A DNA stretch of 64,000 nucleotides from Sediminicola arcticus (GCF_040566695.1 NZ_JBEXAE010000001.1:434001-498000), one strand, 5' to 3'; positions 55,302 to 62,997 are shown, counted from the stretch's first letter. Notes: generated by a model from the sequence alone, not told the origin. Program-made: numbers and translations.

Positions 55302-56057
55302 ATGGCCCTCCTGTCAATTTTAGATATTTCCACTACCTCCTGGGCACTTGCATTAACTGCTACCTGTGTTTTGGGGATTTCGAAAGCAGGGATAAAGGGA
55401 ATTGCCATAATACAGGTGACCTTAATGGCCCTTGCCTTTGGGGCAAAGGAATCTACCGGAATCTTGGTACCCCTATTGGTGGTCAGTGATATTATTGCTG
55501 TAATGTATTACAAAAGACATACCCAATGGAAGTATATATTCCAATTTCTCCCTTGGATGGTTCTAGGAGTACTAATTGGGGTTTGGATTGGCAAGGACTT
55601 ACCCGAAAATACATTTAGATTGGGTATGGCTGGTATTATTCTCTTTAGCGTAGGTATGATGTACTGGTGGGATCTAAAGAAATCGAAAAACGTACCTACC
55701 CACTGGGCCTTTGCTGGCTTTATAGGAACTATTGCTGGGATAACCACCATGATTGGCAATTTGGCAGGAGCCTTTTCTAATATATTTTTCTTGGCCATGA
55801 GGTTGCCAAAAAATCAATTTATTGGAACCGCAGCCACCTTATTTCTAATCACCAACCTGTTTAAACTCCCTTTTCATGTTTTCGTTTGGGAAACCATTAC
55901 TCTAGATACTTTAATGATTAACCTAAGATTAGTCCCTGGAATTCTACTCGGATTTATCATAGGCATACGCTTAGTGAAAATTATAAAAGATGACTTTTAT
56001 CGTAAAATGATCTTGATATTAACCGCTATCGGAGCAGTCTTGATTTTATTTAGATAG
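55302..56057 (+). CDS. TauE/SafE-family membrane protein
   Basis: 251 residues, about eight hydrophobic segments. The family exports sulfite, organosulfonates or other anions. The N-terminal TCVLGISKAGIKG motif is typical. A TACTTTTG -7 box at 55278-55285 lies just upstream. Substrate unknown. Confidence 0.85.
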   Translation: MALLSILDISTTSWALALTATCVLGISKAGIKGIAIIQVTLMALAFGAKESTGILVPLLVVSDIIAVMYYKRHTQWKYIFQFLPWMVLGVLIGVWIGKDLPENTFRLGMAGIILFSVGMMYWWDLKKSKNVPTHWAFAGFIGTIAGITTMIGNLAGAFSNIFFLAMRLPKNQFIGTAATLFLITNLFKLPFHVFVWETITLDTLMINLRLVPGILLGFIIGIRLVKIIKDDFYRKMILILTAIGAVLILFR

Positions 56058-56193
56058 CATTCCACTGTCACCCACCTCTTCCTATTTAACCCAGAAACAA
56101 CTAGTATATTAAGGGCGCGAGTAAAGTATAATTCTTAAAAATTTGTTAAATAAATATATTTTATCTATCTTACTAGTCTCAAAAACCAAAAAT

Positions 56194-56370
56194 ATGGGTG
56201 CTAAGACAAAAATAATAACAGACAAAATTTGCATTGGCCTCATGCTTATCGCAATTGGTTTTCTAGTCTTTCTCTTCTTCGATGTTTTCCCAAAAGATTT
56301 TTTTCATGAGGTTGGACATTCCTTTGCCACAACCCTGAATAATTTTAATAATGGCGTTGCCTCCAATTGA
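56194..56370 (+). CDS. Small membrane protein, 58 residues, hypothetical
   Basis: MGAKTKIITDKICIG, then one hydrophobic segment (LMLIAIGFLVFLFFDVF, about 16-32) and a short polar tail with HEVGHSF. An upstream in-frame TTG at 56143 is less likely. No family recognised. It is the last gene before the left repeat of the genomic island. Confidence 0.5.
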   Translation: MGAKTKIITDKICIGLMLIAIGFLVFLFFDVFPKDFFHEVGHSFATTLNNFNNGVASN

Positions 56371-56457
56371 GGCCTTTGTCAATCCCTGACCTTAATATCT
56401 ATTTAGAATAGACTTCTTGCTTTTCTCTGTAAGAGCTTTGTTTATTTTCCCAAAACA

Positions 56458-56509
56458 AAAAAATCCAACCTAGAAGACTAGATTGGATTCAATTTCTGTG
56501 GTCCCACCT
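56458..56509. repeat. Left 52-bp direct repeat (displaced attachment site)
   Basis: Identical to 61935-61986, which covers the last 11 bases of tRNA(CAU) and its terminator. Here no tRNA body follows, so this is the copy of the 3' end left at the far side when the island integrated. Confidence 0.9.
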
Positions 56510-57024
56510 AGAGGTGGTGTGTTTAATTCAGGGAAAGATACACTGGCAAGTATTCGCGCAGGTGGGTAATGCCATTAAATCAGGATTTAAAGGGGTTAGT
56601 TTTTTAAGTTCAGTAAAAATCATAACAAAGAATGGAGTTGAAGTTGCAAGAATATCAAATAATATTATGACTTTTAGATATTCTGGTTTTGGTGGTGATA
56701 TAATTACTACACCGGGAAAAACAACAACAATAATTGGATAATATGATCTTAATGGGTTGGAACGAAAAATATCATACTGTCAAAATTGTCTAAATCTAGT
56801 AAAAACGTAGATGGAATAAAATCAATGAATCTTGGCTAAGAGAAACTACTGGAAGAAATGACGTTATAAGAGTTATATCTAACCCAAACTTACCGTCTAC
56901 TATTTTCAAACTAGACGATTCTTTATCATTTTTTGGCAGAGAACATTAATTGTTAACAAAACCAACTTCTCAAGGTGGCTTGGGTTATTCATTTAATCAT
57001 ATTACGTATACATATACTAAATAA
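56510..57024 (+). pseudogene. Decayed polymorphic-toxin C-terminal module
   Basis: Reading through several frames gives GKDTLASIRAGG, then a frame change at about 56560-56575 to NAIKSGFKGVSFLSSVKI, GFGGDIITTPGKTTTIIG, an in-frame TAA at 56739-56741, YDLNGLE, a further frame change, then WLRETTGRNDVIRVISNP and FFGREH, another TAA at 56947-56949, LLTKPTSQGGLGYSF and the final stop at 57022-57024. This order resembles the end of Rhs/filamentous toxins of interbacterial competition. At least two nonsense codons and two frameshifts make it dead. The N-terminal part is missing: homology begins within about 20 bases of the attachment repeat. An immunity-like gene follows 15 bases later. Confidence 0.68.
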
Positions 57025-57039
57025 GTCATTTCTATTAAA

Positions 57040-57357
57040 ATGAAAAACAAGGTTGAGATAAAATATACTGAACAACGCTGGGAAGGGTTTGAAGCCTGGA
57101 TAGGAAGTGACCATACTTACTGGGTTAGATTAGATTTCTTACTGGAATCCTTTATTTCTAAAAATGTGGATTTATCAAAAAAGTTTAAAGGTCAACTTAA
57201 TGATTTCAATATTGCAAAAAAGTACTATGAATCTTTGTTTGATAAATTCATGAAGACTACCTCTAATGGGGAGGAATTTAACTATGATAATTATTTGAAT
57301 TGGCAGAAAAATAATAAAATAGAAGTTGCAAGAGCAATTACTAATATTAATCTTTAG
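57040..57357 (+). CDS. Probable immunity protein, 105 residues
   Basis: MKNKVEIKYTEQRWEGFEAW at the start; intact, AT-rich, soluble, Trp/Tyr/Lys-rich. No named family recognised. Its position 15 bases after a toxin C-terminal module is the reason for the call. It ends in TAG directly before an open frame in the same phase that encodes a second toxin fragment. Confidence 0.55.
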   Translation: MKNKVEIKYTEQRWEGFEAWIGSDHTYWVRLDFLLESFISKNVDLSKKFKGQLNDFNIAKKYYESLFDKFMKTTSNGEEFNYDNYLNWQKNNKIEVARAITNINL

Positions 57358-57717
57358 GCTATTTTCAATAATTATTTCCACAATTTAAATACAATTAGCG
57401 ACAACAATGGTTTTGATGGTGTTTACGTTAAAAAAGATGCACTTGACAATGTAATAGATATTATCATTAACGAGGTAAAACAAGTAAATAGTGGAGCGGT
57501 GAAATTGAGTCCTCCAACCACTTCGCTACCTTTTACTCAGATGACAGATGGATGGATTGACAATGTAATTGCAAGGATGAAACTGCCGAATACTTCTCAA
57601 GAAATTAAAAATTTGGCTACTTTAATTGAAAATGGCAAAAACCAAGGGAAAATAACAAAGGTAGTTACTGGAATAGATAAAGTTAATGATGAAATTTTAG
57701 TGTTTACAATTAAATAA
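57358..57717 (+). pseudogene. Restriction-endonuclease-fold toxin fragment
   Basis: 119 residues, open from just after the preceding TAG but lacking an N-terminus; internal GTG at 57499 could start only the last 72 residues. NGFDGVYVKKDA followed by DIIINEVKQ gives the Asp and ExK (EVK) pattern of a PD-(D/E)XK nuclease toxin. The rest (KLSPPTTSLPFTQMTDGWI) is typical of toxin C-terminal modules. Its stop is 2 bases before an Imm49-like gene. I infer an orphan toxin remnant kept next to its immunity gene. Confidence 0.6.
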
Positions 57718-57719
57718 AA

Positions 57720-58472
57720 ATGGAAAATATTGAATCTTATTTAAAGCTAGGTTTTTCTGAAGCAAAGGAAGACGAAAAAAACTTCATACAACAATTAAAA
57801 AACCCTGAATATATTAAAAAGTATGTTGCAAGTTCTTTATTAGGAGTTAATGAAAGATTATCGTGGTACTATCTTTTTGTCGAGAAAGATTTAGTAAAGG
57901 CAAAACAATGTTTTTATTTATATGGCAAAGTTAATTTATATAAGAAGCAATTTGAGGATGATTTTAATCATGAGTCTCCAATGGGAATGAACCCAAGTGT
58001 TATATACACATTATTAAGCGACTCTAATAATTTATTCAATGCCTTTGTAAATTCTACTTACAAAAATGAATCCTATTACTTAAAAAGAGGTTCCTTAAGT
58101 ATTGTAATACAACATATATTAAATAATAAAGATGAAAAGGCCTTTTCCCTATTAGATACTTTTTTTAAAAAGCATAAGCAATACGATTTCAAAGAATCTG
58201 ACGGGGAGATTTTAAAGGCGATTTTGGAAAATGATAAAGGAAAAATTGAAGAACTTTTACATTTTCTATTGTTACCGAGAAACCACAAGAAAACAAATGG
58301 TATTTATCCTTTAAGACGTGATTTGTTGTCTTTTCCAGCTCTAGGCTATGCTAAGTTAGCATGGCTTCGTGGTATTGAAATAGAAATTGACCATCCTCTC
58401 ATTCCTAAAGAATTATTACCTCTCCAACCCAATAAAGAATATACAAATTCTTATGATTTTTTAACTATATAA
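57720..58472 (+). CDS. Immunity 49 (Imm49)-like protein
   Basis: 250 residues, all-helical appearance. The C-terminal pattern FPALGYAKLAWLRGIEIEID followed by HPLIPKELL is what I associate with Imm49 immunity proteins. Intact. It is 2 bases after the nuclease-toxin fragment, which fits a toxin-immunity pair whose toxin has been lost or truncated. Very AT-rich compared with the core genes. Confidence 0.68.
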   Translation: MENIESYLKLGFSEAKEDEKNFIQQLKNPEYIKKYVASSLLGVNERLSWYYLFVEKDLVKAKQCFYLYGKVNLYKKQFEDDFNHESPMGMNPSVIYTLLSDSNNLFNAFVNSTYKNESYYLKRGSLSIVIQHILNNKDEKAFSLLDTFFKKHKQYDFKESDGEILKAILENDKGKIEELLHFLLLPRNHKKTNGIYPLRRDLLSFPALGYAKLAWLRGIEIEIDHPLIPKELLPLQPNKEYTNSYDFLTI

Positions 58473-58543
58473 ACTATAAAAAGAACTATAATTATTGGCC
58501 TAAAAGTAGCTTAGTTAAAAGGCCAATAAAAATACAGAATACA

Positions 58544-58775
58544 TTATCTCAGCTTCCTAGAAATCCTTTTCATCTCTTCCCCAACTTGTTTTTGGACCAC
58601 CTTCCCATATTACTCCTGGGTAATCTTCATACTGGAATGTCCCAACAACTCACTTACTACCTCCATAGGCACATCATTATAAAGAAGCACAGTGGACGCA
58701 AATGTTTTTCTAACAATATTGTGAGTTATAGATTTATTAATACTTACAATGATCCCTATTTACTTTAATGCCTCC
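58544..58775 (-). pseudogene. Tyrosine integrase, C-terminal remnant
   Basis: Minus-strand reading: SINKSITHNIVRKTFAS, LLYNDVPMEVVSELLGHSS, MKITQE, an in-frame TAA at 58610-58612 where the catalytic Tyr region should run on (expected QExYGK; YGKVVQKQVGEEM follows the stop). Another in-frame TAA lies at 58760-58762. It is the HxxR...LGH...Y end of a Bacteroidota phage-integrase whose N-terminal part is at 60994-61755. Confidence 0.72.
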
Positions 58776-59041
58776 GATTCGTTAATTAAAAAAACTAGCA
58801 AAGAACCATTTAATGCACAGGGAAACAGGTAACACAAAATAACTGATTGGATTTTTTTCTATAAATCTGTAAATAGATCAACCCAAATTACCCTCAACCA
58901 TCCCAAATAGAACTTTTATAATAAAACAAATGTTAAATATTGCTTAAAATAGTACTATTTATAGCATAGTACTGTAACAAATTAATAATTCAACCGTCTA
59001 GTGGGTATATAAGAATTTATAAACTTTTAAAAATCATTATA

Positions 59042-59128
59042 ATGGAAACGTCAAACAAACATTACGCTACGCAAACAGTAAGAATCTCAACCAGTAAGAC
59101 CTGGAATAGCAAAAGGAGATATCACTAA
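59042..59128 (+). CDS. Small ORF, 28 residues (twin peptide A)
   Basis: MET-S-NKH start and a C-terminal TWNSKRRYH. Aligns without gaps to the peptide at 59180-59266: same length, METxNKH in common, and WNxKRR in common. Such a pair of intact paralogous micro-ORFs suggests they are translated. No known family. Basic, no hydrophobic segment. Confidence 0.4.
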   Translation: METSNKHYATQTVRISTSKTWNSKRRYH

Positions 59129-59179
59129 AATACTGCCCAAAACAATTCAAACAATATATAACCACATAAATTAAACAAC

Positions 59180-59266
59180 ATGGAAACTATTAACAAACAT
59201 CAATTAAGATCAACAGGAGAATCTTCCAGAATGAATATATGGAACGCCAAAAGAAGATTCAGATAG
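59180..59266 (+). CDS. Small ORF, 28 residues (twin peptide B)
   Basis: METINKH start and IWNAKRRFR end; paralogue of the 59042 ORF, 51 bases after its stop. The DNA between differs, so conservation is in the reading frame. Could be precursor peptides, signalling peptides or a toxin/leader pair; nothing in the sequence decides. Confidence 0.4.
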   Translation: METINKHQLRSTGESSRMNIWNAKRRFR

Positions 59267-59293
59267 CCCTAGGGTAACATAAAATCAATTATC

Positions 59294-59422
59294 ATGAAAC
59301 CATTCATCAATCAATCAAGTTTAGAAAATAAAAAGAACAGTCTAGTTACAATCTTTAAGAACACAAAGAAAATTAGATGGTCAGATTTTGAAATCAAAAG
59401 AAACCAAATATTTGCAATTTAA
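59294..59422 (+). CDS. Small ORF, 42 residues
   Basis: MKPFINQSSLEN start, Lys-rich middle, IRWSDFEIKRNQIF end. Third in the row, 27 bases after twin B, and followed by a terminator at 59445-59481. It resembles the twins only in a Trp followed by a KR pair, so relatedness is weak. Confidence 0.3.
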   Translation: MKPFINQSSLENKKNSLVTIFKNTKKIRWSDFEIKRNQIFAI

Positions 59423-59606
59423 TATAACACAGTTTTTCAAAACTAAAAAAAGTAGTGGGTGCATAATCCACTACTTTTTTTATGTTCCATTTTTTTAAAT
59501 GAATAATCAACCTTTTGACAGCTTCTACTCTTTCTTGTACCACAAGTGCGTGGAATTCTGACCCATCTTCTTTTTGATAGGTTCTGTAATCTACGATTGT
59601 AACCAT
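59394..59606 (-). pseudogene. Truncated small protein (DYxTYQKEDG family)
   Basis: The first ~32 residues (MVTIVDYRTYQKEDGSEFHA, LVVQERVEAVK) look like a short protein common on Bacteroidota mobile elements. From about residue 33 the frame runs into unrelated sequence including the terminator hairpin, so the C-terminal half is lost. Probably not functional. Confidence 0.5.
59445..59481. terminator. Bidirectional terminator
   Basis: AGTAGTGG (59451-59458), a 9-base loop, CCACTACT (59468-59475), with A and T runs on both sides. Ends the small-ORF transcript on the + strand and could end the minus-strand ORF at 59394-59606. Confidence 0.8.
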
Positions 59607-59960
59607 AGTTCTTAATTTTTAAGACTATTAAAATGTGCTAAGCGGGGGTATCCCGAAAATCTAAAAGATTGTGGGGTTGACTTTAGGTTAGAGCGCTTAC
59701 GTTTTGATGAATTGAAAAATATTTTGAAAATATTTGAATTTTTTTTAAACAGTCTTTAATAAGATTTAGGGTTTCCTATGTTAACATATATAGATTAAAA
59801 CTACTCTTAGAATGTAACCCTAAAGGCTATAAGACAATCAAAAAGTCTATGTCTCGAAGAGTAAATAGTGAATCAACTTCTTTATAAAAGTTATATATAA
59901 TATATTTGCGATGTATATAACATATTTTATATATAAAATTATTAGCAAAAATTGAAGGAA
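59607..59960. other. Noncoding gap before the methyltransferase
   Basis: No coding sequence seen. AT-rich; contains a perfect TATATTTG -7 box at 59901-59908, probably the methyltransferase promoter, without a clear -33 element. Confidence 0.5.
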
Positions 59961-60998
59961 ATGAAAACAATGACAGAAAAACAAATAAACCCCTCAAATA
60001 TAATGCAAATTGGGATGGGGTTTTGGGCATCTAAAACATTACTAACAGCAGTAAACATGGGCCTATTTACCCATCTGGCAAAAGAGGAATTATCAGGTAA
60101 AAATATTAAAGAAAAATTAGGTTTACATGAAAGAGGTCTTTATGATTTCTTAGACACTTTAGTGGCACTAGGGTTTCTGAAGAGAAGTGGGTTAAAAGAA
60201 ACTTCCCTGTATAGTAACGCAGAAGATACAGACCTGTTTCTCGACAAGAATAAACCAAGCTATGTTGGTGGAATGCTTGAAATGTCAAATAATCGCTTAT
60301 ATCCTTTTTGGAATGATCTTGAGGAAGGATTAAAAACAGGAAAACCCCAAAATGAGACCAAAACAGGGGGCGCTCCAATATTTGAAACATTATATGCTGA
60401 TGAGCAAAAATTAAGAGAATTTTTGAAAGCTATGGGTGGCATTCAAATGGGTAATTTCATGATGTTTTCTAAAGAATTTGACTTTACTAAATACAAAACT
60501 CATTGTGACGTAGGAGGTGCGGGAGGGTACCTTGCCGCTCAGATAGCCATGAATAATGAACATATGAATTGTATTTCCTTCGACTTGCCCCCAGTAGAAC
60601 CTGTTGCCATGGAAAACATTAAGATGATGGGGCTAAGTGATAGAGTATTGATAAAATCAGGTGACTTTTTAAATGAAGATCTTCCAAAAGCTGATGTAAT
60701 TACAATGGGGAACATTCTTCACGACTGGGGAACACAAGACAAGAAAATGCTTATAAAAAAGGCCTACAACGCTCTACCAAAAGGAGGAGCATTAGTAGTA
60801 ATTGAAAATATTATTGACGATAATCGAAGTGAAAACGCTTTTGGTCTAATGATGTCATTAAATATGAATATTGAGACACCTGAAGGCTTTGACTTTTCTG
60901 CAGCAGATTTTGACAGTTGGGCAAAGGAATGTGGTTTTACACAAACCTCTGTAATGCCTTTGACTGGTCCTTCAAGTGCAGTAATTGCAATAAAATAA
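59961..60998 (+). CDS. SAM-dependent O-methyltransferase (acetylserotonin OMT-like)
   Basis: 345 residues. An N-terminal winged-helix dimerisation domain (about 10-95; LHERGLYDFLDTLVALGFLK), then a Rossmann fold with DVGGAGGYLA (about 176-185), FDLPPV and the catalytic-type His in NILHDWG (about 251). This architecture is the Methyltransf_2 family acting on phenolic or polyketide-like small molecules. A TTG at 59952 is also in frame, but AAGGA before ATG 59961 favours the latter. It lies inside the broken integrase, and its stop is within about 10 bases of the integrase breakpoint. Confidence 0.82.
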   Translation: MKTMTEKQINPSNIMQIGMGFWASKTLLTAVNMGLFTHLAKEELSGKNIKEKLGLHERGLYDFLDTLVALGFLKRSGLKETSLYSNAEDTDLFLDKNKPSYVGGMLEMSNNRLYPFWNDLEEGLKTGKPQNETKTGGAPIFETLYADEQKLREFLKAMGGIQMGNFMMFSKEFDFTKYKTHCDVGGAGGYLAAQIAMNNEHMNCISFDLPPVEPVAMENIKMMGLSDRVLIKSGDFLNEDLPKADVITMGNILHDWGTQDKKMLIKKAYNALPKGGALVVIENIIDDNRSENAFGLMMSLNMNIETPEGFDFSAADFDSWAKECGFTQTSVMPLTGPSSAVIAIK

Positions 60999-61755
60999 AG
61001 AGGTCTTTGACCAAATCTAATCTGGGTTGCGTAAATAGATGTTTTTCCAACTTATCCAATTCATCTACAGAAAGAAATACAACCTCTTTTTTGACCCTTC
61101 CTGGCTTGTGCATGGTAAAGGGGTCCTTAGCTAGATATCCTTCAGCTACGGACTCCTTAATGGGGTTTCTGAACCGCTGAATGGCTTTATTAATGGTTAC
61201 TTGGCTTTGTTTCCGTTCCGTTTTTAAATAGTATTCAAAATCATAAAGGAATTGAAGCTTTAGTTTGCTCAAAGGATGGTCATGTTTGCCATATTTCCAT
61301 TTAATGAAATCCTTTACCTGTAGGTGGGCATAATTGAATTTTTTCCATGTTCCCAATTGGATATCTATCCCAACGAGCTTCTTATTTTTGTCTAGAAATT
61401 CTTTGAAATACTGGATTGTTCCTACCTCCTTGGCAGTTGGTTTTCCAATATAGTTGTTAAAAATATCTTCGACAGAAAATTCAAAGCCTGTCAATTGTAG
61501 TTGTAAATATGCCTTTTTAACGTTGGCCGTTATAATTTCCAGCTGTAGGTTGATTTGTTGGTTGACAATGGTTTTAGATGTTGCCTTTTGTTGTTTGGCA
61601 TTCCAATCTGAAGGATTGATAAACTCCCCTGATGAAAATTGTTTTCTCTTTTTTAAATAAGTGATCCTACAATAGACTGGACAGGTTCCTTGTTTGTTGG
61701 TTTTCTCTTTTTTTAATAGGAAAAGGACTGATAAATTGTTTTGATTCATGACCAA
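60994..61755 (-). pseudogene. Tyrosine integrase, N-terminal part, truncated
   Basis: Bacteroidota-type integrase: N-terminal arm-binding domain (LFLLKKEKTNKQGTCPVYCR), then the SAM-like core-binding domain (about 100-215; KLKLQFLYDFEYYLKTER) and the start of the catalytic domain (LSVDELDKLEKH, VKDLF). Homology stops at about 60994; the frame then adds 18 unrelated residues and a stop at 60937. The catalytic Arg, Lys, His and Tyr are all missing. Located next to the tRNA, as expected for an island integrase. Confidence 0.82.
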
Positions 61756-61795
61756 TTGATTTTAATGTTAAACAATTGGCATACAATTTAGAAAG

Positions 61796-61840
61796 TGGGG
61801 GACCTAGTTTTTAAAATGGGGTACCTAATGGGGTACCTAA
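61796..61840. repeat. Short tandem repeats by the integrase start
   Basis: ATGGGGTACCTA at 61816-61827 is repeated exactly at 61828-61839, and a looser GGGGGACCTA copy lies at 61796-61805. Each unit contains the palindrome GGTACC. Position between the integrase and the attachment site suggests arm-type integrase or excisionase binding sites (inference). Confidence 0.5.
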
Positions 61841-61872
61841 TTTCAATAAAATAACTTGACAAGTTGACTTTT

Positions 61873-61890
61873 TAACGGGAAGTGCCGTTA
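61873..61890. repeat. Small inverted repeat near the attachment site
   Basis: TAACGG, 6 bases, CCGTTA. No T-run; may be another binding site in the recombination region. Confidence 0.35.
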
Positions 61891-61933
61891 ATGCATATAG
61901 TGCAGTTATGTCCTATATACACTGGCCTTGAAA

Positions 61934-61966
61934 CAAAAAATCCAACCTAGAAGACTAGATTGGATT
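61934..61966 (-). terminator. Terminator of tRNA(CAU)
   Basis: Minus strand: AATCCAATCTAG, loop TCTT, CTAGGTTGGATT, then T-run. It lies within the 52-bp repeat, so the integration event restores both tRNA 3' end and terminator. Confidence 0.82.
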
Positions 61967-61986
61967 CAATTTCTGTGGTCCCACCT
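61935..61986. repeat. Right 52-bp direct repeat (attachment site at the tRNA)
   Basis: Identical over 52 bases to 56458-56509. It contains the last 11 bases of the tRNA and the terminator. The tRNA body continues only on this side. Confidence 0.9.
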
Positions 61987-62049
61987 GGGCTCGAACCAGG
62001 GACCACCTGATTATGAGTCAGGTGCTCTAACCAACTGAGCTATAGGACC
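61976..62049 (-). tRNA. tRNA with anticodon CAU (Met elongator or Ile2)
   Basis: A 74-base cloverleaf on the minus strand: acceptor GGTCCTA/TGGGACC, anticodon loop CTCATAA, T arm CCTGG/CCAGG, discriminator A; CCA not encoded. The G1-C72 pair rules out the initiator. Whether it is elongator Met or lysidine-modified Ile2 cannot be read with certainty. Target site of the genomic island. Confidence 0.93.
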
Positions 62050-62126
62050 CGCAAATTGCGGTTGCAATATTACTATTTATTTTTATACGTTGCAAGCAAA
62101 ATCTCACCCTAAACGCATTATTGAAA

Positions 62127-62531
62127 TTAATCTATTATTTCCTGACAGAGCTCTACTAAAACCCCATTGGTTGTTTTTGGATGCACGAAGGCAACCAACT
62201 TATTATCGGCTCCTTTTTTAGGCACCTCATTTAGGACAGTAAAGCCCTCTTTCTTAAGTCTTTCTATCTCCATTACTATATCATCTACCTCAAAAGCAAC
62301 ATGATGGATCCCCTCCCCCTTCTTCTCTAAAAATTTAGCAATTGGGCTATCTATGCTCGTGGCTTCCAATAGTTCAATTTTATTAAGGCCTACCTTAAAG
62401 AAAGACGTTTTTACCCCTTCAGTCAATACCTCCTCCATTTTGTAATGAGGTGTACCCAATAGTTTTTCAAACAGAATATTGGAGGTTTCCAAGTCCTTTA
62501 CAGCAATTCCCAAATGCTCAATTTTATTCAT
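62127..62531 (-). CDS. mce: Methylmalonyl-CoA epimerase
   Basis: 134 residues, VOC fold. Metal ligands His in IEHLGIAV, His in IHHVAFEV and Glu in VLVELCQ. Interconverts (2R)- and (2S)-methylmalonyl-CoA, linking propionyl-CoA and succinyl-CoA. Divergent from rbfA. Confidence 0.92.
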   Translation of the reverse strand: MNKIEHLGIAVKDLETSNILFEKLLGTPHYKMEEVLTEGVKTSFFKVGLNKIELLEATSIDSPIAKFLEKKGEGIHHVAFEVDDIVMEIERLKKEGFTVLNEVPKKGADNKLVAFVHPKTTNGVLVELCQEIID

Positions 62532-62590
62532 ATATCGCTAATTTATATCAGTATATATTAAGTATAAGGCTAAAATACACATATTGTGCG

Positions 62591-62598
62591 TATTTTTG
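62591..62598 (+). promoter_or_regulatory. -7 box of rbfA, possibly leaderless transcript
   Basis: TATTTTTG, exact consensus, ends only 4 bases before the rbfA ATG (62603). By comparison with the small-RNA copies, transcription would begin at or within a base or two of the ATG. No good -33 box is seen. Confidence 0.5.
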
Positions 62599-62602
62599 TC
62601 CC

Positions 62603-62995
62603 ATGGAAACACAACGACAAAAAAAGATAGCAGGCGTTATCCAAAAGGATATTGTAGATATTCTGCAGCGCGCAGCGATTGATGGAGGGTTAAGAGGAAC
62701 GTTGATTTCAGTATCAAAAGTAAACGTGCCGACAGACCTGTCCATGGCCAAAATATATGTGAGCATATTCCCTACGAAAGATGCAAAAGAGCTCTTAGAA
62801 GGAATGAAAAGCAATCAGGCCTTGATTAGACACGAATTGGCCCAACGAACAAGACACCAGTTGAGAAGAATTCCTGAACTTTCCTTTTTCTTGGATGATT
62901 CCTTGGAATATATAGACAATATTGAAAAATCCTTGAAAGGGGAGGAAAACCCAATATCCAATCCAGATCTCTTGGAAAAAAGAAAAAAATCCTAA
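62603..62995 (+). CDS. rbfA: Ribosome-binding factor A
   Basis: 130 residues. 30S maturation factor that binds near helix 1 of 16S rRNA; KH-like fold with RQKKIAGVIQKDIVDILQ at the start, DLSMAKIYVSIFP, and RIPELSFFLDDSLEY. Longer in-frame starts upstream (from 62450) are non-conserved and cross the promoter. The permease gene begins 2 bases after the stop. Confidence 0.93.
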   Translation: METQRQKKIAGVIQKDIVDILQRAAIDGGLRGTLISVSKVNVPTDLSMAKIYVSIFPTKDAKELLEGMKSNQALIRHELAQRTRHQLRRIPELSFFLDDSLEYIDNIEKSLKGEENPISNPDLLEKRKKS

Positions 62996-62997
62996 GA

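Noticed and set aside
57355..57357. Pyrrolysine-type read-through of the TAG
   Set aside because: No pyl genes or context, and the two flanking domains make better sense as separate immunity and toxin parts.
58586..58768. 60-residue + strand ORF
   Set aside because: It is antisense to the integrase C-terminal remnant, whose minus-strand reading has clear family motifs.
56458..61986. Transposon or IS element
   Set aside because: No transposase or terminal inverted repeats; the boundaries match tRNA-site-specific integration instead.
62450..62602. N-terminal extension of RbfA
   Set aside because: Overlaps the divergent mce gene and the promoter; canonical RbfA starts at METQRQKK (62603).
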